A stretch of 64,000 nt of DNA from Neoarius graeffei (lineage: Eukaryota > Chordata > Actinopteri > Siluriformes > Ariidae). The translations under genes and the position numbers were made by a program. Where the stretch lies: NCBI RefSeq assembly GCF_027579695.1, contig NC_083586.1, positions 1,353,501 to 1,417,500 of the forward strand, given 5' to 3'. Shown piece after piece: positions 53,739-63,126 of this stretch. The notes beneath the pieces were generated by a model, which searched no databases, had not been told where the DNA came from, and was given only the letters and a program-made list of their open reading frames with translations. Every line of letters starts with the position of its first letter. Position 1 is the stretch's first letter.

Positions 53739-54108
53739 GGGGCGGCACGGTGGTGTAGTGGTTAGCGCTGTCGCCTCACAGCAAGAAGGTCCTGGGTTCG
53801 AGCCCCGGGGCCGGCGAGGGCCTTTCTGTGTGGAGTTTGCATGTTGTCCGCGTGGGTTTCCTCCGGGTGCTCCGGTTTCCCCCACAGTCCAAAGACATGC
53901 AGGTTAGGTTAACTGGTGACTCTAAATTGACCGTAGGTGTGAATGTGAGTGTGAATGGTTGTCTGTGTCTCTGTGTCAGCCCTGTGATGACCTGGCGACT
54001 TGTCCAGGGTGTACCCCGCCTTTCGCCCGTAGTCAGCTGGGATAGGCTCCAGCTTGCCTGCGACCCTGTAGAAGGATAAAGCGGCAAGAGATAATGAGAT
54101 GAGATGAG
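53739..54108 (+). mobile_element. tRNA-derived SINE with target duplication
   Basis: A Pol III promoter is visible at the 5' end: box A tagtggttagcg (53756-53767) and box B GGTTCGAGCCC (53795-53805). The body carries ggtttcctccgggtgctccg and cccacagtccaaagacatgc, phrases of an abundant fish SINE, and the tail is gagat repeats. The 12-base duplication ATGTATCAAGGA flanks it at 53727-53738 and 54109-54120. Open frames through it are not genes. Confidence 0.92.
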
Positions 54109-54120
54109 ATGTATCAAGGA

Positions 54121-54466
54121 CAAAACCTTGTGCGTATTTCAATACATTTATCACTTTACACGTTTTGTGTTTTTAACAATGGACATTGTCACAAGTCAGA
54201 TTTCCATTTATCTGCAGATACAAATAAAACATCTTAAATAACTCAGTGCAGCACCCATATAATTTTTACTCGGTTATTTTCGCTTTGTAAGTAAAATAGC
54301 TCCTTTATTTACTCATTGATGGAGGTCGGTTTTCTTGATGTGGCAACTTTTCTCGCTGTATCTCCCGTAAATATATTTTTATTCAATTCTGCATTTATTT
54401 ATGCAACAAGGGAACAGCACACAGAGAGAGAGAGACACGAATTTGCTCTTCTATGAGAAAGTGTGT
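54121..54466. other. spacer before the H2B 3' end
   Basis: AT-rich, with no gene recognised. The part next to the stem-loop contains gctcttctatg (near 54444), which read on the minus strand gives the agaagagc expected of the histone downstream element. Confidence 0.5.
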
Positions 54467-54482
54467 GGCTCTTAAAAGAGCC
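54467..54482 (-). terminator. H2B histone 3' stem-loop
   Basis: The complement reads GGCTCTTTTAAGAGCC, 41 bases beyond the H2B stop on the minus strand. Confidence 0.95.
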
Positions 54483-54522
54483 GTTGGGTTGCTGAAGACG
54501 GCCGCAGCAGCAGCAGCGCGCT

Positions 54523-55475
<953 letters not shown>

Positions 55476-55491
55476 GGCTCTTAAAAGAGCC
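55476..55491 (-). terminator. H4 histone 3' stem-loop
   Basis: The complement reads GGCTCTTTTAAGAGCC, 32 bases past the H4 stop. An acaaagagctc phrase follows on the minus strand, fitting a downstream element. Confidence 0.95.
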
Positions 55492-55522
55492 GTTGCTTTG
55501 GTGCGGTTCAGTGTCGGAGCGT

Positions 55523-55945
<423 letters not shown>

Positions 55946-57500
55946 GCCTAAGAACAACGGTCCCGCAGTAAAACAAATTCAAAAAGAAACAGAACGCCAC
56001 AGCTTTTCACTGGCGAGCGCATTCTTCATCCTTTCTGTGCACAGAAACATTATCATTCACATTATTTTTTACGCCGTTATGATCGGCTGAGCGAACTGCA
56101 AACAACTGCCGACAGATCATGGTCTGCTCATGCGCAGTTACTCCCTGTCAACAAACAAACAGCCATCACTGTAATGAGGTTAGTAAAAGCACTCTGTGTT
56201 TGTGCAACATTGGCGTTCCCTTTTGAGCCCGTCTGTGGCTTCAAGGCCCGGATTCTAAACTCCTCGGTCCACTACAGCTACAGGTCACAGAACACAGAAC
56301 CTTATTACTCGGCCCGGCACTCAGCTCTGATCCACACCGATGTCTGTGTACACTGTTAACAGAGCCGACGCTTCACCCCACAAGCACCCTCGAAAAAACG
56401 CTGCCTTGTTTTTCTTCCTCCCCCAACCTAAACGCTGGGTCGAGGCTGTGGGGTCATATTCTTGGGTTATTTTAACTCATTCTGAGTTGCTTTCTATAAC
56501 CCAGCTGCTGGCTTAGTGGTTGAGGACAGTCAGATATGATGCAATCTACCCAGCAGCTGCGTCCATTTAAATTGGTCGTTATAGTATTTGCGCTACATTA
56601 CAATAAAAAAAATCTATTCTTCCAACTGTCCCGTCCAGTATCTTTCAAAATGCACTGGGAAAGGGCTGATTTTGGAGGGCAATAAACAAAGTGGTTTCAG
56701 CGGATCAGCAGAGTGGCGATCCACAGACAGAAGGGAACCGACAGGGAAGGGAATGGACAGTCAATGGGACAAGGAGCCACAAGCCATAACCAGCTCCTGC
56801 CCCTGCTGATTTTCAGCGATGATTGATTGTGAATGATCTCATTAATTAACGAAAACAAATAATGCTTTGTTTGTGACGACCATGTTGTGTAGCTTTGTGT
56901 AGTTTTAACAGCTAGGCATTGTCCAGTGTGCTCAGGCACGGTCACTTCTAATCTTGCGCAGCTGTTGGGCTGCTGTTGAGTCGAAACACCCCAGCCACTG
57001 GGTCACACTACATTTAAAAGCACTGTTTTTTCCCCAATGAACAGTCTTTGTGCCCGGGAAGACGATGACTGGCAAGGGGGCAGTTTAAAGCTACACAGAT
57101 TAAGGGTTGTAATATTATGATGTGCTTATACAAACTCTCCCTGCTGTAAAGGCAGCAAAATTACATGGAAAAATGTATTCACAGTTAGCCAGTTTGCATG
57201 GTGATACAGGTGGTGAATGTCAATCCTTATTTGTATTGACACAGATATCATCAAATGTTATGACATGTTGCTGCTACTTTTCTTCATTGAGACAGACATG
57301 TTGATTTTGTTTTGACAGATGTGTGTTTTTCTTGCAGCCTTTGTATGCATATAAACGGACAGCTGTGTCAAAAACAAACTTGCAAAATAGGAGCTTCACG
57401 AGCTCACAGATGGTTTTGGAGGTAAATGTGTAATTGCTGGAAGTTTCTGCAATGGAAAACTACAATACTTACATTTATCAACAATAGTAAGTACACAATA
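55946..57500. other. region without a recognised gene flanking the histone cluster
   Basis: Mostly AT-rich sequence. Open frames up to 82 residues (for example 56588-56809 plus, 56697-56945 minus) show no domain. 56459-57000 contains ttgggttattttaact, agctgctggc and cagctgttgggctgctg phrases that may be MITE debris, but no clear inverted repeat was found. Confidence 0.5.
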
Positions 57501-57955
57501 GCTTGTGTAGTGACCACTTTGTTGGAGGTAAGACAAATAAAATTAGCCAGAAAAGGCATTACATTGCTGTTAACATTCCATTCTAGTTTACTGTAATTAT
57601 GATCTGGCAGCTATTTACACCGGATCCAGTGTAAATAGCCGCTGGAACCAACGTCCGAGGTTCCGGAGCGCGCTCGCTCGCGGCCCTGCCGGAGCCGGCG
57701 GCCGCGGAGCCAGCGCGCGCTCGCTCGCGGCCCGGCTGGATGTTGGCTCCGGCAGCTATTTACACTGGATCCGGTGTAAATAGCTGCCAGATCATAATTA
57801 CAGTAAACTAGTAAATACAGTTTTCTGCATCTCGCTCCTTTTTCTTTTATGTTTGTCGCCTTCCTCGCATTCAAACCGATTTGAGCCGAAGTCCACTACA
57901 TGTCCAAAATGGCGGTCGCGTTTACGAAGGTCATGTGACTGAAAAGGGTCCATAG
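57501..57955. mobile_element. truncated THAP/YqaJ-type transposon copy 1
   Basis: The 455-bp copy matches 60505-60957 along its whole length. It begins inside the THAP exon (gcttgtgtagtgaccac), keeps the splice donor gaggtaag (about 57526-57533) and the central palindrome. It ends in the right terminal repeat gaaaagggtcc plus AT. On the minus strand, next to the terminal repeat, the frame reads CEEGDKHKRKRSEMQK, a basic stretch conserved in the copies here. The left end is missing. Confidence 0.75.
57583..57811. repeat. palindrome with perfect 57-bp arms (copy 1)
   Basis: Arms 57583-57639 and 57755-57811 are exact complements, starting ctagtttactgtaattatga. Each arm ends in its own near-perfect palindrome, gctatttacaccggatcc facing ggatccagtgtaaatagc. 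The 115-base centre is GC-rich with gcgcgctcgctcgcggcc occurring twice. Confidence 0.95.
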
Positions 57956-60253
57956 CCAAGATGGGGGAGGGGGTGTCCCTGACACAGATGACCTGGTACA
58001 AGGGATTGCACTCAGCTATTCAACCCTGCACATGTGACGTAGTCAGACGGCAATCATAACATGCCACTTTCAATTTCCAAGTGGTGCCGTCCCACCTGGG
58101 ACGGTTAAGATAAAATAATTTTAAAATAGACAAAATAGTTATATAAACATCAATGAACATGCCACTAATTTATCTAAGTTACCAGCAGCAGCACAGAAAG
58201 GAATGCAATAACAAATATCAGACCTTACTTTATCAGCTCTCACAATCTATAAAGTTCTAAATTCGCTGCATTTTCACCAACACTAACTTCATTCTTAAAC
58301 TCCAAGTTTCATTTACAGGGAAATCTTATTCATTTCACCAGTTGGGCAATATAAACCAACATGCAGAACATCAAACCCATCTGTCAAAATAAAGCCAGCG
58401 CTCTAATGAACACACTCAGCACTGTCTACTCTCAGGCCTTTTCTTCTCTATAAACACAATGCTCACAGTAAATGGGGGTTTAAGGCCCATCATCTTCCCA
58501 ATCTGGGTTACAGTAAATGTATATACATCTACACTCTGTTCTGACCAGATCGATGTATTTATTTAGCTTTGTGATTATTTATTTTGATTATTTTTGATCT
58601 AACTACTTAATTTATTACATGTCTACAGTATTCCTCAATTCACACTCCAGTGTTGATCAAACTGCCATGCAGTACAGTGGGTTGAACGCAGGCATTAATA
58701 CACAATGGTGACAAATAAACCCACGCTCTTCACATCTCTCATGGATGAATGGGATGGGAGCGGCACACATCCATATCCTACATTACAATTATTGGATCAT
58801 TTCATTATTTCAACCAATTTATTGACTGAAAATGCAGCGAGTCAAGTTTCCAAATGTGGCCACATGAGGGAAACCAACAGCCATCCAGTACAACATAAGT
58901 TATTATTATTATTAATAAATACATTTTCTAACAGGCAACAAGCCTCGCACTGATAAGCCCCCCCCCCCCCAGCTATTTCCTACAGATTTATTGCTGAAAC
59001 GCTGTGACTTTAATCAACAAAGGGAACGTGCACTTCCTAAACGTGGCCACACAATGGCAGTCAAGAGCCACGCAGAACACACAGCGCTGTCTCACACACC
59101 CATTATTATTTACATTATTCATCAATCTTTAGCATTTCTCCTAGTATTTCCCTACTTAGTTAATTTATTATTATTGTTATTATAATTATTATTATATGTG
59201 TTTCTACATTTCTCAGTATATAGATGTTAAACCGGATTTGTCCTCAGGAGCGAGCTACAACTAGTAGCCGAAGGTCCAAAGGAATTTAATTGTTTCTTCA
59301 TAAGCATCATTTTCATTTTTCCAAAACTTTCCGCAATATTCTCGCTGTTCCTAACAAGGCAGTCTTTTGGAGATGTTCTATTTTAATACTCATGTTGATC
59401 TTTTTAATCCACTGTCCTAACTTATTCAGTTCATTCAATAATTAGGGGTACATGTCATGTCCACAGGTTGTGTTTATACATTTTACAAAATATTCACTTC
59501 AAAAATTATCAATTTTACATTGGTACACATTCTTTTTTAATTTAATACAAAACGTCAGCAAGTCCCATCGTTTATTTTGCAGAAATTGCGTACAGTACAT
59601 TGGAATTTTTTTTTTTGTGCTGTCCAATTTGTTAAAGGTCAAGGTTTGCTCTCCAAATTAACAGTAGGATGCATGTTTTTGTATATTATTTTCATAATTT
59701 TTGTTGAAAATAACCATTAAAACACGATAAAGGTGTTTTTAAATCTATTTGACTCACTACATATTCATTTATTCACTTTGCATGTGTCCGAGAAATCTCT
59801 GTCAACTGTGTTCGCCACTGGCAAAAACCCCTTTAACTCAGCAATGGTTTGCTCCAAAGTCACCTGTCCAATAGCATGTGATGTCACTTCCTAGAGTGGA
59901 GGAAATTTTAACTTCAGTGTGGTCCATCTTTTCTCCTCCTCGTCAATATTTCATCAATATTATTGTCTGCACATAGAGTGGGTTAATTGCTCGTCAACTG
60001 TTATCAACATGTTGACGTGCACTTGATTTAGATATTATATTTGCAACACTATAGAGAAAGATTGTTTAAACAGATGTTGATCAAGGTCATGAGGTGACAT
60101 GTTAGCACCTAGCAGCTAGCACAAGGGCCTAAAATGAAAGAAATGTCGTGTTACCCATCAAGTGTTGGTGGAGTGGAAGAATATGTCTGCTTTGGCACAA
60201 TCAGCTCATCAAAAGAAAAGGGCCCCGCAGCCATATGGACCCATCTATCCCCT
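57956..60253. other. 2.3-kb AT-rich region without a recognised gene
   Basis: No gene, RNA or transposon was recognised. There is a C homopolymer near 58959-58971 and ATT-rich runs near 58905 and 59165. Open frames of 60-93 residues lack domains. 60134-60230 could be read MKEMSCYPSSVGGVEEYVCF, which I do not recognise. Confidence 0.5.
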
Positions 60254-60383
60254 ATGGACCCTTTTCACGTGACGTCACGACAAACGCAGTCACCATTTTG
60301 GACATGTACTACCAGTAGTTTACCACAGCCAGCATTGAGGAACGGCAGCAAAGAAAGTGTTTATTTTCAGCAAGACTTCCATC

Positions 60384-60531
60384 ATGCCACTATGTTGTTG
60401 TGCACCTGGATGTAGTAACCATCAACAAACAAGGCAAGGGTTATCATTTTATCGGATCCTGGTAGATGCTGACCGACGGAGAAGATGGATAGCGGCATAC
60501 CAGCGCTTGTGTAGTGACCACTTTGTTGGAG
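60384..60531 (+). pseudogene. THAP zinc-finger exon of a transposase
   Basis: ATG 60384 begins MPLCCCAPGCSNHQQTRQGL, continues FYRILVDADRRRRWIAAYQR, and ends LCSDHFVGG at a splice donor (gag/gtaag, 60532). This is the C2CH THAP signature: Cys pair, a Trp-Ile-Ala stretch, then Cys-x2-His and Phe. Only about 32 residues separate the Cys pair from the third Cys, slightly below the usual 35-50, so a short stretch has probably been lost before LCSDHF. That is exactly the point where copy 1 starts. THAP domains bind DNA in transposases and in host proteins; with no downstream exon seen, this is a relic. Confidence 0.75.
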
Positions 60532-60586
60532 GTAAGACGAATAAAATTAGCCAGAAAAGGCATTACATTGCTGTTAACATTCCATT

Positions 60587-60815
60587 CTAGTTTACTGTAA
60601 TTATGATCTGGCAGCTATTTACACCGGATCCAGTGTAAATAGCCGCCGGAGCCAACGTCCGAGGTTCCGGAGCGCGCTCGCTCGCGGCCCGGCCGGAGCC
60701 GGCGGCCGCGGAGCCGGCACGCGCGCGCTCGCGGCCCGGCCGGATGTTGGCTCCAGCAGCTATTTACACTGGATCCGGTGTAAATAGCTGCCAGATCATA
60801 ATTACAGTAAACTAG
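60587..60815. repeat. palindrome with perfect 57-bp arms (copy 2)
   Basis: Arms 60587-60643 and 60759-60815 are the same arms as in copy 1, around a diverged GC-rich centre. Arms are conserved between copies while the centre differs slightly. Confidence 0.93.
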
Positions 60816-61277
60816 TAAATACAGTTTTCTGCATCTCGCTCCTTTTTCTTTTGTTTGTCGCCTTCCTCGCATTCAAACCGATTTGAGCCGAAGTCCACTA
60901 CATGTCCAAAATGGCGGTCGCGTTTACGAAGGTCACGTGACTGAAAAGGGTCCATAGAGATCTTGCAGTCACGTGACTGGAAAGTACACAACCGCCATCT
61001 TGTCGGTCAAAAACACCGCTGAATACTGCTGCACTCATGTACAGAATGGATCAATTTCAACCGACGGACTACACGGCTCATTTTTCTAATGAACAGATAA
61101 CTAGATATATGTCTAAAATAAATGATCTACAGATTTGTGACCCTTATGGCTTACCGGACGGAGTTTTCACGACCGGATTTTGAACTGCCAGCGGAATACC
61201 CGGACGTGTATTGAGGTATTTCACCTGACGTCACAGGGTCACGTGACGCCCCGGTGTCCGCCATTTTGGACGGCAAG

Positions 61278-61620
61278 CTAGCTAATGTCAACAACAGTAG
61301 CTGGTATGTTACTGTAGCAATGTTTACGTTCAGTCATTTGGATGACTGTTAAAACCTTTCAGTCTCAAGTTTTTCCTTTACTGGATTTACTAGTTTACTG
61401 AGCTAGTGCGTGCCGGCCGGCAGGCTGGCTAGCGCACGCAAGCCGGGAGCTAGCGCGTGCTAGCCAGCCGGCCGGCCGGCCAGCACGCGCTAGCTCAGTA
61501 AACTAGTAAATCCAGTAAAGGAAAAACTTGAGACTGAAAGGTTTTAACAGTCATCCAAATGACTGAATGTAAACATTGCTACAGTAACATACCAGCTATG
61601 ATGTTGTTGACATTAGCTAG
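61278..61620. repeat. 343-bp palindrome with about 143-bp arms
   Basis: The arm beginning ctagctaatgtcaacaacag (61278 to about 61420) is the near-complete complement of about 61476-61620, with a 3-bp indel and few mismatches. The centre is GC-rich and itself contains an inverted ggctggctagcgcacgc / gcgtgctagccagcc pair, plus a ggccggccggccgg run. Confidence 0.92.
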
Positions 61621-61714
61621 TGCTAACAGCTAGTTGCTAATACACTGCTACAACTACACCGACCCTAATAATAAATTAGGGTTCGTTATAAATTTAACAG
61701 CAAATTTATAAAAT

Positions 61715-61794
61715 CGTTATAAATTTGCTGTTACCAGGCAATGATTAAGAACTGTAGTTCTTAATCATTGCCTGGTAACAGCAAATTTATAACG
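61715..61794. repeat. perfect 39-bp-arm palindrome
   Basis: Arms 61715-61753 and 61756-61794 are exact complements (starting cgttataaatttgctgttac) around a two-base centre. A partial extra copy of the arm end (cgttataaattt...) lies just before, at 61684-61710. Confidence 0.96.
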
Positions 61795-61890
61795 GGCCAT
61801 GTCTCAACAGACTAAGAAGTTATTTCAATGACATTTAATAACATTTTGTTTATCCTGAGGACCGAAAGTAAATGAAAATGTGAACAAACC

Positions 61891-62320
61891 TTAGCTGTAA
61901 TTAGATGGCGACCACCGGCTCCAGGGACGACCCGCTGATGTAGGCATGTTACCCAGCCTGACACAAAATATTTGTAGGTATCCAAACTCATATACGCTTT
62001 CAGATCAATACCTGTGTATGGCGATGGGTTTTTAACGACATAGGTATACAGATCATGTGGGCTGAAGTCAGGTAAAGACGAGGGCTTCGTGTACTTCCGT
62101 ACGTCAGTGAACAATCCTGGTGGAAGCAGGTAAACGTCGTTCTCTAAGCCTGCTAACCTCAATTTTTGCAAATACCTCTCCCTCTGCTCGCCCTGTAAAT
62201 GCCCTACGTCGCTGGATAGTGAAGGTGTTTTCTGCATCTCGCTCCTTTTTCTTTTATGTTTTTCGTTTGTCGCCTTCCTCGCATTCAAACTGATTCGAGC
62301 CGTGCCGTCCAAAATGGCAG
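61891..62320 (-). pseudogene. SWIM/YqaJ-type transposon protein, N-terminal exon (copy 3)
   Basis: An open minus-strand frame reads NARKATNEKHKRKRSEMQKT, then QGEQRERYLQKLRLAGL, then SLPDFSPHDLYTYVVKNPSP, YTGIDLKAYMSLDTYKYFVS and GWVTCLHQRVVPGAGGRHLI, ending TAK at an AG/gtttgt donor-like site (about 61892). The basic start is shared with copies 1 and 2. The YVV..PSPYTG..LKAYMSLD.YKYFVSGWV segment resembles the N-terminal region of fish proteins with SWIM and YqaJ-type nuclease domains. Those later domains are absent, and no certain start codon is visible. Compared with copy 1, an insertion of about 7 bases shifts the frame upstream of KHKRKRSEMQK. Confidence 0.65.
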
Positions 62321-63126
62321 CATCACATGACTTGGTCACGTGAGTGAAATACCTCAATAATTACCTCATTAACTTTCCCTCGCTGTTCAGTGGTGAAGCA
62401 CTGCGTGCTTATAAATCTCTGGACAGTTTTCTCTAAAGAAATTCAGGATTTGTCAGCGACTCAGATGTGGCATCTTGTAAACAAGAATCCTCATTGGATG
62501 GGTAAGTCACTTAAGTATTGAGTATAGCACTGACCAGCCGATTATAGAATAGAATAAGGTAATTCCAGTTGTAATTCCAAATCGTCCGTCTTGTTTACAT
62601 GGATCTGGAGTTGGAGAGGTAGAGGCTTGGCAGTGGAGATTTGAGTGGCTGTTTTCTGAACTTAGTCAACAGGCCGGCTCTGCCTGCAGCCTCGCTTTTG
62701 CTTCCGCTCCCGGCACCGCCTCCTTCGCTTTGCTTCCGATAACAATCCACGGAGTGGTCTCACTATCTCGTCCGGAATGTTTTTTTTTTTTTTTCTCGTC
62801 CGGAATGTTGTGCATGCAATGGAAATTGCTACAAACCGTCATTTTCTGCTGGAAACCAATGTCCAGTAAGTCCATACGGTTGTAGTGGATATTGAAGTCC
62901 AGTACAGACAAACAACATGCAAAAATACACACAAAAAACATAAAAAACGTGCACAGGTAGGGAGAGCTTGTAGCCGCAGCCATTGTAGTAGAATTGTATA
63001 TAGTAGGGTTTTCCAGAAGAAAAGGTAGAAGTAAAACCAGAAGTAGAAGAAGAAGGCGGAATATGGCGTTTGACCGACAAGATGGCGTCTGTCACAATCT
63101 GGATCGGCTGTGACGTCACATGCAAG

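Larger units (their letters stand above)
60256..60953. mobile_element. THAP/YqaJ-type transposon copy 2, near-complete short element
   Basis: The 698-bp element is flanked by AT (60254-60255 and 60954-60955). Its terminal repeats start GGACCCTTTTCA and stay similar for about 55 bases. They include an inverted caccattttggacatgta (left) and tacatgtccaaaatgg (right), and CACGTGA motifs. Inside, a THAP exon lies on the plus strand, the palindrome in the middle, and the basic exon on the minus strand at the right end. With most of both genes absent it is non-autonomous. I think it belongs near the ISL2EU (IS4EU) superfamily, known to me as having a THAP-type transposase plus a YqaJ-type nuclease; that is recalled, not searched. 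Confidence 0.7.
61212..62356. mobile_element. THAP/YqaJ-type transposon copy 3 inserted in copy 4
   Basis: The 1145-bp element is flanked by AT (61210-61211 and 62357-62358). Terminal repeats start TGAGGTATTTCAC and include TGACGTCA, CACGTGA and CCGCCATTTTGGACGGC (left), with inverted gccgtccaaaatggcagc (right). Inside are the 343-bp palindrome, the perfect 39-bp-arm palindrome and the minus-strand YqaJ-type exon. Excising it together with one AT rejoins the coding frame of copy 4. Confidence 0.8.
61037..62506 (+). pseudogene. SWIM/YqaJ-type transposon protein, N-terminal part, split by copy 3
   Basis: The frame from ATG 61037 reads MDQFQPTDYTAHFSNEQITR and KINDLQICDPYGLPDGVF. After one frameshift (near 61180) it reads ELPAEYPDVY up to 61211. 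Past the insertion, from 62357, it reads NYLINFPSLFSGEALRAYKS then LDSF. The YLI...YTG/FSG..L.AYKSLD..KYFVSGW pattern matches the N-terminal region of fish proteins annotated with SWIM and YqaJ-like domains, from memory. The downstream part is damaged and ends near a gtaagt donor at about 62502. No catalytic domain is present. Function here is inferred from similarity to the minus-strand copy inside copy 3. Confidence 0.6.
60960..63126. mobile_element. older THAP/YqaJ-type element (copy 4), interrupted by copy 3
   Basis: The left end (about 60963-61012) reads cttgcagtcacgtgactgga and then accgccatcttgtcggtcaa. The right end (about 63070-63126) is the inverted counterpart, tttgaccgacaagatggcg then gtgacgtcacatgcaag. 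The outer parts are diverged and I could not define a target duplication. Between them lie a YqaJ-protein-type exon on the plus strand (61037 onwards), the inserted copy 3, and an unassigned 62520-63050 segment. That segment includes a tandem tctcgtccggaatgtt duplication separated by poly-T (about 62765-62815). Confidence 0.6.

Noticed and set aside
53756-53805. Functional tRNA gene
   Set aside because: Box A and box B are present, but the sequence continues into a SINE body with a gagat tail and target duplications; no tRNA fold expected.
53626-54154. Open frames around the SINE
   Set aside because: They run through the SINE with box A/B and target duplications; not genes.
57611-57874. Minus-strand frames at 57611-57874 and 60615-60872 as genes
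   Set aside because: Most of each frame is translation of the palindrome and its GC-rich centre; only the first residues correspond to the conserved basic exon.
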